From the NCBI RefSeq assembly GCF_027497215.1, contig NZ_CP114904.1, positions 5,537,001 to 5,601,000 on the forward strand: a stretch of 64,000 nt of DNA, given 5' to 3'. This document shows, one piece after another, positions 43,196 through 51,943 of this stretch. This DNA comes from Micromonospora sp. WMMD812. GTDB taxonomy: Bacteria > Actinomycetota > Actinomycetes > Mycobacteriales > Micromonosporaceae. The notes beneath the pieces were generated by a model. The model ran no database searches, was not told the origin of the DNA, and saw only the letters and a program-made list of their open reading frames with translations. Each line of letters opens with the position of its first letter. The stretch's first letter is position 1. Made by a program: the position numbers and the translations under genes.

Positions 43196-45337
43196 TCAGA
43201 GGTGCGCGCGGAGGAAGTCCAGCTCCAGCTTGAGCAACCGCTCCGCGGTGCCGCCGGCGGCCATGTGCGTCGCGCCGGTCAGCGGCAGCACCGAGTGCGG
43301 CCGGCCGGACGCGAGCAGCGCGGCCGAGAGCCGCAGCGTGTGCGCGGCCACCACGTTGTCGTCGGCCAGACCGTGTACCAGCAGCAGCGGCCGGGCCTGC
43401 TCCGGGCCGGTCACCGGCTCGGCGGCCAGCTCGACCAGCGAGTGGTGCGCGTAGACGTCCATGCCGTCCTCCGGCATCCCCAGATAGCGCTCCGTGTAGG
43501 CGGTGTCGTAGAGCGCCCAGTCGGTGACCGGGGCGCCGACGACACCGCACCGGAACAGCTCCGGGTGGCGCAGCACCGCCAGCCCGGCCAGCCAGCCGCC
43601 GAACGACCAGCCGCGGACGGCCACCCGGTCCAGGTCCAGGTCGGGATGCTTGCCGGCCAGCGCGGTGAGCGCGTCCACCTGGTCGAGCAGGACCACGTCG
43701 GCCACCCGCCGGTGGATCGCCTTCTCGAACGACGGCGCCACCCCCGGCGTGCCGCGGTTGTCCACCACGACCACCGCGAAGCCCGCGTCGGCCCACCACT
43801 GGCGCTCCAGCCAGGCCGCCCGGGCGGCGATCACCTCCTGGTGGCCGGGGCCACCGTAGACGTCCAGCAGCACCGGCAGTCGGCGACCGGTAACGTAGCT
43901 GTTCGGGTAGAGCACCGCGGAGGGCAACCGCCGGTCGGTCACCCGCTCCAGCAGCGGCAGCGGCGAGTACGGCGGAGTCGCCGCGTGCGAGGCGAGCACC
44001 GCCACCTCCCGATCGCCCCGCGACACCGACCAGCGCGTCCCCGCGTGGTCCAGCGAGGCGACCCCGACCACCAGCACGTCCCCGCCGACCGCGGCGGTGT
44101 GCCAGCCGGGGTCGGCGGTGATCCGGCGGGCGTCCACCCCGCCCCCGATCGAGGTGCGCACCCGGAACAGGTGCCGCTCGCTCGGCTCGCCGTCGCTCGC
44201 CTCGACCAGCAGGTCGGCTGGCCCGGCGGTGGCGGGCAACCGACCCACCACGCGCCGGACGTAGAGCGAGGGCGGGGTGAGCAGCGTGCCGTCGGCGAAG
44301 AGGCAGCGGGCGTCGTACCCGTCGTGGGCCAGCTCGCCCCCGACCAGCACCCGGCCGTCGGGCAGGTGGGCGGGGGTGCCGGCGATCGGCTCGACCCAGC
44401 GCGGATCGGCCAGCTCGGCATGCACCTGGGTCTCGCCGGTGCGGGGGTCGACCGCGAGCACCAGGCCGTGCTGCTGGGAACGGCGCAGCACGGTGATCAG
44501 CGGGCCGCCGTCGGCCCAGCTCACCGCGGTCAGGTACGGGTAGGTCTCCCGGTCCCAGTGCACGTCCACCCAACCGCCGTCGAGGTCGAGCAGGTGCAGG
44601 CTGACCTCCGCGTTGGGTCCACCCGCCCGGGGGTACGCGACGGCGGTCGGCGGGGTGGCCGGCTCGGCCGGGTCGTGCAGGTGCCAGCGGTCCAGGCGGG
44701 ACTCGTCCACCCGGGCGGCGAGCACCGAGCGGCCGTCCGGCGCCCACCAGTAGCCGCGGAACCGGTCGAACTCCTCGGCGGCGATGTGCTCGGCCAGCCC
44801 CCAGGTGACCCCGGCCTCCTCGCCGGCGAGCAGGGTGTCGGTGCCGTCGGCGTCGACCACCCGCAGCTCGCCCCGGCGCACCCCGTCGGCCTCGTCGGTC
44901 ACGTACGCCAGCCGCTCCCCGGTCGGGTCCGGCCGAGGGTCCAGGACCGGCCCGACGGCCGCCACCTCGACCACGTCGCCGTGCACCAGGTCGGCCCGGA
45001 ACAGCCGCCCGGCGAGCGGGAAGACCGCCACGCGGCCGGCGGCGTCCAGCGCGTACGAGCCGATCCCGGCGGCGCTGAGCCGCAGCCGCTCGCGCAGGGC
45101 GCGCTCACCCGGGGAGAGCGCGGACGGGTCGGCGTCGGCGCCGAGCAGCACCGCCGGATCGGCGACCAGCCGCTCCTCGCCGGTGGCGACGTCCAGGAGC
45201 CAGAGCGCGTCGGCCGGGTCCTCCGGGCCGGCCGAGCGCAGGAAGACCACCCGGGAGCCGTCGTCGGCCACGGAGACGGCGCGCGGCGCGCCGTGGCTGA
45301 ACCGGCGGGTACGGGCGGCCAGCTCCGGATAGTCCAC
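43196..45337 (-). CDS. S9 family peptidase (dipeptidyl peptidase IV-like)
   Basis: The 713-aa serine peptidase has an N-terminal beta-propeller (FLRSAGPEDPADALWLLDVATGEERLV through residue about 430) and a C-terminal alpha/beta-hydrolase domain. The nucleophile is in RGWSFGGWLAG (Ser about 578), the acid in LLVHGLADDNV and the histidine in GATHMAAGG. DPP-IV types remove X-Pro dipeptides. GTG at 45337 follows TACGAT by six bases (leaderless). No signal peptide is seen, so it is cytoplasmic; it may process peptides brought in by the opp system. Confidence 0.88.
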   Translation of the reverse strand: MDYPELAARTRRFSHGAPRAVSVADDGSRVVFLRSAGPEDPADALWLLDVATGEERLVADPAVLLGADADPSALSPGERALRERLRLSAAGIGSYALDAAGRVAVFPLAGRLFRADLVHGDVVEVAAVGPVLDPRPDPTGERLAYVTDEADGVRRGELRVVDADGTDTLLAGEEAGVTWGLAEHIAAEEFDRFRGYWWAPDGRSVLAARVDESRLDRWHLHDPAEPATPPTAVAYPRAGGPNAEVSLHLLDLDGGWVDVHWDRETYPYLTAVSWADGGPLITVLRRSQQHGLVLAVDPRTGETQVHAELADPRWVEPIAGTPAHLPDGRVLVGGELAHDGYDARCLFADGTLLTPPSLYVRRVVGRLPATAGPADLLVEASDGEPSERHLFRVRTSIGGGVDARRITADPGWHTAAVGGDVLVVGVASLDHAGTRWSVSRGDREVAVLASHAATPPYSPLPLLERVTDRRLPSAVLYPNSYVTGRRLPVLLDVYGGPGHQEVIAARAAWLERQWWADAGFAVVVVDNRGTPGVAPSFEKAIHRRVADVVLLDQVDALTALAGKHPDLDLDRVAVRGWSFGGWLAGLAVLRHPELFRCGVVGAPVTDWALYDTAYTERYLGMPEDGMDVYAHHSLVELAAEPVTGPEQARPLLLVHGLADDNVVAAHTLRLSAALLASGRPHSVLPLTGATHMAAGGTAERLLKLELDFLRAHL

Positions 45338-45343
45338 GGCCAG

Positions 45344-45349
45344 ATCGTA
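45344..45349 (-). promoter_or_regulatory. Leaderless -10 box of the S9 peptidase gene
   Basis: TACGAT on the minus strand (45349-45344) is followed by six bases and the GTG at 45337. It is back to back with the mshB promoter 70 bp away. Confidence 0.5.
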
Positions 45350-45418
45350 AGTCGGCCACGACGGTGATGTGGCCGACCTGCGTGGACGCGTCAGGGCCGG
45401 CCAGCCGGAACCGCCGGT

Positions 45419-45424
45419 TAGAGT
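45419..45424 (+). promoter_or_regulatory. Leaderless -10 box of mshB
   Basis: TAGAGT (45419-45424) is followed by seven bases and the mshB GTG at 45432. Confidence 0.55.
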
Positions 45425-45431
45425 GACGGGC

Positions 45432-46346
45432 GTGACGACGCTGCCCGACCGCCGACTGCTGCTGGTCCACGCACACCCCGACGACGAGTCCATCGGCACC
45501 GGCTCGACCATGGCCCACTACGCCGCGACGGGCGCGCACGTGACGCTGGTGACGTGCACTCTCGGCGAGGAGGGCGAGATCCACGTGCCGGCCCTGGCGC
45601 AGCTCGCCGCCGCCGAGGCCGACCAACTCGGCGGCTACCGGATCGCCGAGTTGGCCGCCGCGTGCGGCGCCCTCGGGGTGACCGACCACCGCTTCCTCGG
45701 CGGGGCCGGCCGCTACCGCGACTCCGGGATGATGGGGCTGCCGACCAACGAGCACCCCCGGGCCTTCTGGCAGGCCGACCTGGACGAGGCCGCCGGGCAC
45801 CTGGTCGAGATCATGCGCGAGGTCCGCCCGCAGGTCCTCGTCACGTACGACGACAACGGCTTCTACGGGCACCCGGACCACATCCAGGCGCACCGGGTGG
45901 CGATGCGTGCGGTCGAGTTGGCCGCCGCCGAAGGTTTCGCCCCGGCCAAGGTCTACTGGACGGCGATGCCGCTCAGCGTGCTGGAGGCCGGCATGACCGA
46001 GTTCACCGAGTCGTCCGACAACCCGTTCGCCGGCATCGAGGACATCTCCGAGCTGCCCTTCGGCACGCCGGATCACCAGATCGCGGCCCGCATCGACGGC
46101 ACCGAGCAGCACGCCGCGAAGCAGGCCGCCATGCGGGCCCACGCCACCCAGATCCCGGCGACCTCCTGGCTCTACACGATCGCCGGCAACGTCGGCGGCG
46201 AGTTCATGGGGGTGGAGTACTACACCCTCGCGGTGGGTGAGAAGGGCCCGGGCAGCGGCCCGTACGGCTGGGAGGACGACCTCTTCGCCGGGATCGTCGA
46301 CGCCGGCCAGCACCGGGCCCCGGTCGCGGCGGCCGGGCTGCGGTGA
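45432..46346 (+). CDS. mshB: GlcNAc-inositol deacetylase (mycothiol biosynthesis)
   Basis: This 304-aa zinc deacetylase removes acetate from GlcNAc-Ins in the second step of mycothiol synthesis. The LmbE-fold zinc site is visible: HAHPDDES (His15, Asp18) and [10 protein letters not shown] (His150). MshB-type stretches include [30 protein letters not shown] at 45432 was chosen from the TAGAGT box seven bases before it. The gene overlaps the next one by 4 bp. Its presence marks the host as an actinobacterium. Confidence 0.92.
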   Translation: MTTLPDRRLLLVHAHPDDESIGTGSTMAHYAATGAHVTLVTCTLGEEGEIHVPALAQLAAAEADQLGGYRIAELAAACGALGVTDHRFLGGAGRYRDSGMMGLPTNEHPRAFWQADLDEAAGHLVEIMREVRPQVLVTYDDNGFYGHPDHIQAHRVAMRAVELAAAEGFAPAKVYWTAMPLSVLEAGMTEFTESSDNPFAGIEDISELPFGTPDHQIAARIDGTEQHAAKQAAMRAHATQIPATSWLYTIAGNVGGEFMGVEYYTLAVGEKGPGSGPYGWEDDLFAGIVDAGQHRAPVAAAGLR

Positions 46347-46801
46347 CCCTCCCCGCCGCCCCGATGTCGGTCGTCCCGGACGAGACGGACCCGCCGCCGG
46401 CGGGTCCGCCCCCGCGCCTGCTCGACCTCGGGCTCCGCGTTGCCGGCGGCCTGATCGCCGTGCTGGCCGGTGTGCTGACCGGGGTGCTGGAGCTGTTCCT
46501 CGCGACCGTCCGGGTGGCCGGGCAGCTGATCGGGGTGTCGGTACTGGTCGCGGTCGGCGCGAACATCGTGTTGAGCTGGTTCGCCCACGAGGCGGTCGGC
46601 CGCCGGTGGTCGGTGGCGCTGCCCGCGGTGCCCTGGTTCTTCCTGATGGCTGTCGCGGCGGTCCGGACCTCCGAGGGTGACCTGCTGCTCGCCGGTGACA
46701 ACTGGGTCGGCCTGGTCATGATCGTGGCCGGCGCGATGACGTTCGCCGTGATGGGTTTCCGGCAGATCCTCGCGGTGCCGGCACCGCGGGTGGGGGACTG
46801 A
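46343..46801 (+). CDS. Small membrane protein downstream of mshB
   Basis: The 152-aa protein has a Pro-rich cytoplasmic N-terminus and four hydrophobic segments ([80 protein letters not shown]). I recognise no named family. The GTG start overlaps the mshB stop, so it is translated with mshB. Confidence 0.75.
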   Translation: MTLPAAPMSVVPDETDPPPAGPPPRLLDLGLRVAGGLIAVLAGVLTGVLELFLATVRVAGQLIGVSVLVAVGANIVLSWFAHEAVGRRWSVALPAVPWFFLMAVAAVRTSEGDLLLAGDNWVGLVMIVAGAMTFAVMGFRQILAVPAPRVGD

Positions 46802-46879
46802 CGCCGCACAGGTTTCGGTGGTAGATATTCCTGCCAGGAGGCCGCCCCGGGTGCGGGCGGCACGGCGGGAGGTCGTGCG

Positions 46880-47344
46880 ATGGACAAGCGGTGGCGCGAC
46901 ATCGGGGTGCTCGCGGTGGCACTCTTCGCGGTCAACGTGGCCGCCCGGCTGATCATCCGCTTCGGGTTCGACGGTGACGACGCCGCCGCCGACCGGGTGT
47001 CACTGGGCATGTTCGTGGTGATCGGGCTGACCCTGGCCGCGGTCGCGTTCCTCTGGGGCCGGCGCCGGCCGCTGGGAGCCTGGGCCGCCGACACGGCCGC
47101 GGCGGTGGCGGCGGCGCTCCTGCTGACCGTGCTGGTGGGCCCGCTGCTGGTCGGCAGGAGCCCGTTCGCCGACGGCGCGGGCACGTTCTTCGCCCAGATC
47201 TGGCTCTACCTGGCGGCCACCGGCGTCGGCACGCTGGTCGGCTACCTGGTGCTGACGGCGCTGGGCCTCGACCACCGTTCGCAGAGCCTCAAGCGGTACG
47301 CCGAGACCAGGGCCGCCAAGCCGCGCAAGGTAGTGCGCCGCTGA
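46880..47344 (+). CDS. Small membrane protein
   Basis: The 154-aa protein has four hydrophobic segments (IGVLAVALFAVNVAARLII, LGMFVVIGLTLAAVAFLW, TAAAVAAALLLTVLVGPLLV, AQIWLYLAATGVGTLVGYLVLTALG) and a basic C-terminal tail (SLKRYAETRAAKPRKVVRR). The ATG at 46880 has GGGAGG upstream. Family unknown. Confidence 0.75.
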   Translation: MDKRWRDIGVLAVALFAVNVAARLIIRFGFDGDDAAADRVSLGMFVVIGLTLAAVAFLWGRRRPLGAWAADTAAAVAAALLLTVLVGPLLVGRSPFADGAGTFFAQIWLYLAATGVGTLVGYLVLTALGLDHRSQSLKRYAETRAAKPRKVVRR

Positions 47345-47485
47345 CCCACCCCACCCGCGCCACCCTGCCCCGCGCCACCCCTCAGCTCCGCGATCTTGCA
47401 GTTTCGCCCCCTGAACCACGGCGTACGTCCCGATCCGCCGGTGCAATCGCGACCCAGAGGTATCCCCGGGGCGCCCGCTGCTCGG

Positions 47486-47556
47486 CGATCATGCAGTTGT
47501 GGTGCCCGATAGCTGGTGATACGCGGCTCTTGTCTGGCACCACAAGTGCATGATCG
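47486..47556. repeat. Palindromic element, relative E
   Basis: The left arm 47486-47506 begins CGATCATGCAGTTGTGGTGC and pairs with 47536-47556 at 20 of 21 positions, around a 29-base centre. It lies between the converging membrane-protein and GNAT genes. It shares GATCATG-A-GTTGT with copies A-C. A weaker GCGATCTTGCA...TGCAATCGC pair lies just upstream (about 47390-47450). Confidence 0.7.
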
Positions 47557-47582
47557 ACCGCGCTCGCGCGGGTCAGCGCGGG

Positions 47583-48563
47583 TCAGTGCGGGGCTACGCG
47601 GGTCAGGTAGGTGTGGTGGGTGGTGAAGCCGAGGCCCTGGTAGAGCGCCACCGCTCCCGTGTTGCTCTGCTCGACCTGGAGGAAGGCGCGGGTCGCCCCG
47701 ACCGACGTGCCCCAGGCGGCCAGCGCCCGGACAAGCCGGCCGGCCAGCCCCTGCCGGCGGGCCGGTGGCAGCACCTCGATCAGGCTCAGCCCCAGCCAGC
47801 GCCCCTGCCCGGTCACCGTGCCCCGGCCGATGCCGACCAGCTCGCCGTCGGCGTACGCGTGCGCGAAGCGGACCTGGCCCACGGCGGTGAGCACGTGGTG
47901 GGCGGCGTCCGGAAGGCCACCCTTGCGGCCGGCCGCCACGGCCAGCCACTCCTCGCTCGGCGCGGCGGCCAGCTCCACCACCGCGGCGACGCCTGGCCGG
48001 GGTGCGGGCGCGGCGGGCGGGGCGAGCGGTGTGGCCGGGAGCGGGAGCGGGGCGGTCTGCACCAGCACCGGCGGGCGGCTCACCCAGCCCCGGGCGTTCA
48101 GCTCCGCGCCGACCGGCGCGGCGAGCGGAAGCGGGGTGTTGACCATCGGGGGCAGATCCTGCCCGGCGTACCAGCGCTCGACCGCGTCGAGCGCGGCCGG
48201 CAGCGGCCGGTCCGGGTCGCCGACCGGCAGCGCGGAGTTGGCCCGGCCGGTCCACCCGTCGGCGGCGCGCAGCAGCCAGCCGCCGAGCCGGTCGCGTGTC
48301 GGCGCCGGCCAGGCCTCGTCGGCGGCCAGCTCCAGGTCGGTCACGGCGGCGGCGGTCGGGCGCCGGGTCGGCGGCACCCGCTTGGCCCGGTGCACCTCGC
48401 CACGGGGGACCCGCAGCGGGCCCTGCGCGGTGGCCAGCGTGAGATGGGTCTCGCTCAGTTCGACCAGCTCACCGAGAGCGTCGGAGAAGAGCGGGCGGCC
48501 CTCGCGAATCCCCACAATCCGCCGAACCACGATCCGGTGGCCCACATCCTGCTGACCCAGCAT
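47583..48563 (-). CDS. GNAT-family N-acetyltransferase
   Basis: The 326-aa protein ends in a GNAT domain with the acetyl-CoA loop VLPPARRQGLAGRLVRALAAWG (Q/RxxGxG/A type) and the C-terminal QVEQSNTGAVALYQGLGFTTHHTYLTR. The N-terminal 75 residues are a separate small beta domain (HRIVVRRIVGIREGRPLFSDALGELVEL), followed by a degenerate GNAT-like half and an Ala/Pro linker. The substrate is unknown. A GGGGAGGGGG ribosome site precedes the ATG at 48563. It is divergent from fdxA. Confidence 0.85.
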   Translation of the reverse strand: MLGQQDVGHRIVVRRIVGIREGRPLFSDALGELVELSETHLTLATAQGPLRVPRGEVHRAKRVPPTRRPTAAAVTDLELAADEAWPAPTRDRLGGWLLRAADGWTGRANSALPVGDPDRPLPAALDAVERWYAGQDLPPMVNTPLPLAAPVGAELNARGWVSRPPVLVQTAPLPLPATPLAPPAAPAPRPGVAAVVELAAAPSEEWLAVAAGRKGGLPDAAHHVLTAVGQVRFAHAYADGELVGIGRGTVTGQGRWLGLSLIEVLPPARRQGLAGRLVRALAAWGTSVGATRAFLQVEQSNTGAVALYQGLGFTTHHTYLTRVAPH

Positions 48564-48643
48564 CGATCGACCCCCTCCCCGGCGAGATACTAGGCTCTTA
48601 CCGTCGCGGGAGATCGCGGCGCGTCTTGCGGAGGAGAAGACCG

Positions 48644-48970
48644 GTGACCTACATCATCGCCGAGCCGTGCGTGGATGTGCTCGACAAGGCATGCATCGAG
48701 GAGTGCCCGGTCGACTGCATTTACGAGGGCAACCGGATGCTCTACATCCACCCCGACGAGTGCGTCGACTGTGGTGCCTGTGAGCCCGTGTGCCCGGTCG
48801 AGGCGATCTTCTACGAGGACGACGTCCCGGAGCAGTGGAAGGACTACACCGGCGCCAACTACGAGTTCTTCGAGGACCTGGGCTCGCCCGGCGGTGCCTC
48901 GAAGATCGGCAAGGTCGAGAAGGACGCGACCTTCGTCGCCGCGCAGCCGCCGCGCGGTGAGGGCCACTGA
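48644..48970 (+). CDS. fdxA: Seven-iron ferredoxin
   Basis: The 108-aa protein has the 7Fe pattern: Cys9, Cys17 and Cys50 for the [3Fe-4S] cluster, and Cys21, Cys40, Cys43 and Cys46 for the [4Fe-4S] cluster (CVDVLDKACIEECPVDC, CVDCGACEPVCP). It is a soluble low-potential electron carrier, often serving P450s. GTG at 48644 has GGAGGAG upstream. TAGGCT at 48591 is a likely -10. Its stop overlaps the beginning of dapC, an order conserved in mycobacteria. Confidence 0.93.
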   Translation: MTYIIAEPCVDVLDKACIEECPVDCIYEGNRMLYIHPDECVDCGACEPVCPVEAIFYEDDVPEQWKDYTGANYEFFEDLGSPGGASKIGKVEKDATFVAAQPPRGEGH

Positions 48971-50076
48971 ACCGGCCCGAGCCGGTCTCGGCACGGCTGC
49001 CCGAGTTCACCTGGGACACCCTGGACGCCGCGGCCGCCCTGGCCGCGGCGCATCCGGCGGGCCTGATCAACCTCTCGATGGGCACGCCGGTCGACCCGGT
49101 CCCGGACGTGATCCGGCAGGCGCTCGCTGACGCGTCCGACGCTCCCGGCTACCCGCTGACCGCCGGCACCCCGGCCCTGCGGGCGGCGATCGCGGCCTGG
49201 GTGGCCCGGGCCTGCGGCGCCGGGGTGGACGGTCTCGGCGTGCTGCCGAGCATCGGCTCCAAGGAGCTGGTCGCGTGGCTGCCCACGCTGCTCGGCATCG
49301 GGCCGGGCGACGTGGTGGTCATCCCGCAGATCTGCTATCCCACCTACGAGGACGGCGCCCGGCTGGCCGGCGCCACCGTCGTACGCACCGACTCGCTGAC
49401 CGCGGTCGGCCCGACCTCGCGGGTCCGGCTGGTCTGGGTCAACTCGCCCGGCAACCCGACCGGTCGGGTGCTGCCCGCGACCCACCTGCGCAAGGTGGTG
49501 GACTGGGCCCGGGAGCGGGGCGCCGTGGTCGCCAGCGACGAGTGCTACCTGCCGCTGGGCTGGTCCGCCGAGCCGGTCTCGGTGCTGTCGCCCGAGGTCT
49601 GCGGCGGCACGTACGAGAACGTGCTGGCCCTGCACTCGCTCTCCAAGCGGTCCAACCTCGCCGGTTACCGGGCCGGCTTCGTCGCCGGTGACCAGGCGCT
49701 GGTGGCCGAGCTGCTGAAGGTGCGCAAGCACGCGGGGATGATCGTGCCCGCGCCGGTGCAGGCGGCGATGGTCGCCGCGCTCCAGGACGAGCAGCACGCC
49801 GACGCGCAGCGAGAGCGGTACCGCGTGCGCCGGGAGGCCCTGCACAGCGCGTTCACCGCGGCCGGTTTCACCGTCGAGCACTCGGAGGCGGGCCTCTACC
49901 TCTGGATGACCCGTGGTGAGGACTGCTGGAAGACGGTCGACTGGCTGGCCCGCCGGGGCATCCTGGTCGCCGCCGGCGCGTTCTACGGCCCGGCCGGCGG
50001 CCAGCACGTCCGCGTCGCGCTGACCGAGTCCGACGAGCACGTCGCCGCCGTCGCCGGACGGCTCGCCCAGCCCTGA
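48967..50076 (+). CDS. dapC: Succinyldiaminopimelate transaminase, probable CTG start
   Basis: This 369-aa class I PLP aminotransferase makes N-succinyl-diaminopimelate for lysine and peptidoglycan. The Schiff-base lysine is in LHSLSKRSNLAGYR (about Lys227); NSPGNPTGR and SDECYLPLGW complete the PLP site. No ATG, GTG or TTG occurs in frame before 49078, yet the conserved N-terminus (RLPEFTWDTLDAAAALAAAHPAG) is encoded upstream. The frame opens with CTG at 48967, which overlaps the fdxA stop as CTGA, where relatives would be expected to use GTGA. Translation is therefore probably coupled from CTG. Confidence 0.88.
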   Translation: MNRPEPVSARLPEFTWDTLDAAAALAAAHPAGLINLSMGTPVDPVPDVIRQALADASDAPGYPLTAGTPALRAAIAAWVARACGAGVDGLGVLPSIGSKELVAWLPTLLGIGPGDVVVIPQICYPTYEDGARLAGATVVRTDSLTAVGPTSRVRLVWVNSPGNPTGRVLPATHLRKVVDWARERGAVVASDECYLPLGWSAEPVSVLSPEVCGGTYENVLALHSLSKRSNLAGYRAGFVAGDQALVAELLKVRKHAGMIVPAPVQAAMVAALQDEQHADAQRERYRVRREALHSAFTAAGFTVEHSEAGLYLWMTRGEDCWKTVDWLARRGILVAAGAFYGPAGGQHVRVALTESDEHVAAVAGRLAQP

Positions 50077-50221
50077 CACCGCGCCGCCGGCCGGGACAGC
50101 CCAGCCGGGGCGCGCGGAGGCACCCCGCGGCCCAGGGCCGACCAGGGCTGTGCGGGATATTGTCGGCCGGAACCGAGGCGGGGCAGGCGCTCCGCAACCA
50201 ACGAGACGCCGAGGTACGCGG

Positions 50222-51253
50222 ATGGTGGGCAGGACCGGTGCGCCGGCACGGGCCACGGTGATCGGCACCGGCCTGATCGGCGGCTCGATCCTGCTCCGGC
50301 TTCGCGCGGTCGGACTCGACGTGGCGGGTTGGGACCCGGAGCCGGCCACCCGGGCGGAGGCCCGCCACCAGGGCGTGGACGCTCCGGAGACGCTGGAGGC
50401 GGCGGTCGCCGGGCGGGACGTGGTGTTCCTCTGTGGCCCGCTGCCCACCCTGCCCGAGACGTTGCTACGGGTGGCCGAGCTGACCGGGCCCGCCTGTGTA
50501 CTCACCGACGTGGGCAGCACCAAGGCGGAGCTGGCTGCGTTCGCGGTCCAGCACCGGCTTGCCGACCGGTTCGTCCCCGGGCACCCGATGGCCGGTGCCG
50601 ACACGGCGGGGATCAAGGCCGCCACCCCGACGCTGCTGGGCTCCGCAGCGTGGGTGCTCTGCCCCACTCCCGGGGTCGCGATGTCCGCCTTCCGGTGGCT
50701 CGCCGGGCTGCTCGCGGACGTGTTCGCCGCCCGGGTCGTGCCCATGTCGCCGGAGGAGCATGACGCGGTGGTGGCGCTCTCCTCGCACCTGCCTCACCTG
50801 CTCGCCGGAGCGCTGGCCGGTGCGGTGCAGCGATCGGCCCTGCGGGACGCGGTACTGGCGCTCGCGGCCGGTAGCTTCCGCGACGGCACCCGGGTCGCCG
50901 GCCACCCGCCCGAGCGCACCGCGAACATGCTGCTGAGCAACCGCGAGCGAGTGCTGGGCGGGCTGGCAGGGATCCGCGCTTTCGTCGACGAGGTGGCCGC
51001 CGCGCTGCGGGATGGCGACGCCGCGACCCTCACCGCCCGGCACCGGGAGAGTCGGGCGGCCCGCGTGGCGCTGACGGGCCGCACGTTCGTGACGCGGCAA
51101 CGGCGGTTCGCGGTCGACGCTGACGACGCCGCCGAGGTGGCTCACCTGCTGGCGCTGGGCGCGTCGGGCGGGCACCTCACCGGGTGCCGGGTCGCCCATG
51201 ACGTCGTCACGTACGCGGAGGCGCTACCCGAGATCGGGTCGGGTCAGAGCTGA
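50222..51253 (+). CDS. Prephenate dehydrogenase family protein
   Basis: The 343-aa protein has an N-terminal Rossmann domain (ATVIGTGLIGGSILLRLRAVGLDVAGWD) and the TyrA core DVGSTKAELAAFAVQHRLADRFVPGHPMAGADTAGIKAA, with the catalytic His in SSHLPHLLAGAL. It oxidises prephenate to hydroxyphenylpyruvate for tyrosine synthesis. ATG at 50222 (or GTG at 50225) is the start. No ACT domain is evident, so feedback control is not predicted. Confidence 0.87.
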   Translation: MVGRTGAPARATVIGTGLIGGSILLRLRAVGLDVAGWDPEPATRAEARHQGVDAPETLEAAVAGRDVVFLCGPLPTLPETLLRVAELTGPACVLTDVGSTKAELAAFAVQHRLADRFVPGHPMAGADTAGIKAATPTLLGSAAWVLCPTPGVAMSAFRWLAGLLADVFAARVVPMSPEEHDAVVALSSHLPHLLAGALAGAVQRSALRDAVLALAAGSFRDGTRVAGHPPERTANMLLSNRERVLGGLAGIRAFVDEVAAALRDGDAATLTARHRESRAARVALTGRTFVTRQRRFAVDADDAAEVAHLLALGASGGHLTGCRVAHDVVTYAEALPEIGSGQS

Positions 51254-51307
51254 CCAGCCCAGCAGGTGTGGGCCGCGCGGTGCTCGGCCCGCGACTAGGG
51301 TGAGGGC

Positions 51308-51943
51308 ATGGTGGACGGGCCGGTCGTGACGGTGCGCGGTGAGGCGTACCGGGAGGTGGCGCCGGAGCTGGCCCGGTTCACGGTCACCGCGACCGCGCGC
51401 GACCGGGATCGCGAGGCCACCCTCACCCGGCTGGCCGAACGGGCCGCCGCCGTCCGGGTGCTGCTCGACGGCTACGGGCCGTCGATCGACCGCCGGGAGA
51501 CCGGCGACCTGCGGGTGCGACCGGAGACCCGACGCGCCACCGAACGGGTGGTGGCCTGGCACGGCGCGGTCACCACCACCGTCACCGTCACCGACTTCAC
51601 CGCCCTCGGCGACCTCATGCTGCGGCTCGCCGACCAGGACCAGGTCGAGGTGGCCGGGCCCTGGTGGTCGTTGCGGCCGGACAGCCCGGCCCACCGGGAG
51701 GCCCGGCACGCCGCGATCGCCGAGGCGATGTCGCGGGCCCGGGAGTACGCCGAAGCACTCGGTGCCCGGGTCACCGCCTTGATCGAGCTGGCCGACGTCG
51801 GGACCGAGCGGCCGATGATGGCCCGGATGGCGTACGCCGCGGCGGGCGGCGGCCCGCCGGAGCTCGAGCTCGATCCGCAGCCGCAGACCGTGCAGGCCGC
51901 CGTGCAGGGGCGGTTCGCGATCACCGAGCCGGTCCTCGACTGA
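51308..51943 (+). CDS. SIMPL (DUF541) domain protein
   Basis: The 211-aa protein matches the SIMPL/DUF541 family: TVRGEAYREVAPELARFTVTATARDRDREATLTRLAERAAAVRVLLDGYG, then TERVVAWHGAVTTTVTVTDF and AIAEAMSRAREYAEALGARVTALIELADVG. There is no signal peptide, so it is cytoplasmic, unlike the periplasmic members of Gram-negatives. Function unknown. ATG at 51308 follows TAGGGT by six bases. The next gene starts in its stop codon (TGATG). Confidence 0.85.
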   Translation: MVDGPVVTVRGEAYREVAPELARFTVTATARDRDREATLTRLAERAAAVRVLLDGYGPSIDRRETGDLRVRPETRRATERVVAWHGAVTTTVTVTDFTALGDLMLRLADQDQVEVAGPWWSLRPDSPAHREARHAAIAEAMSRAREYAEALGARVTALIELADVGTERPMMARMAYAAAGGGPPELELDPQPQTVQAAVQGRFAITEPVLD

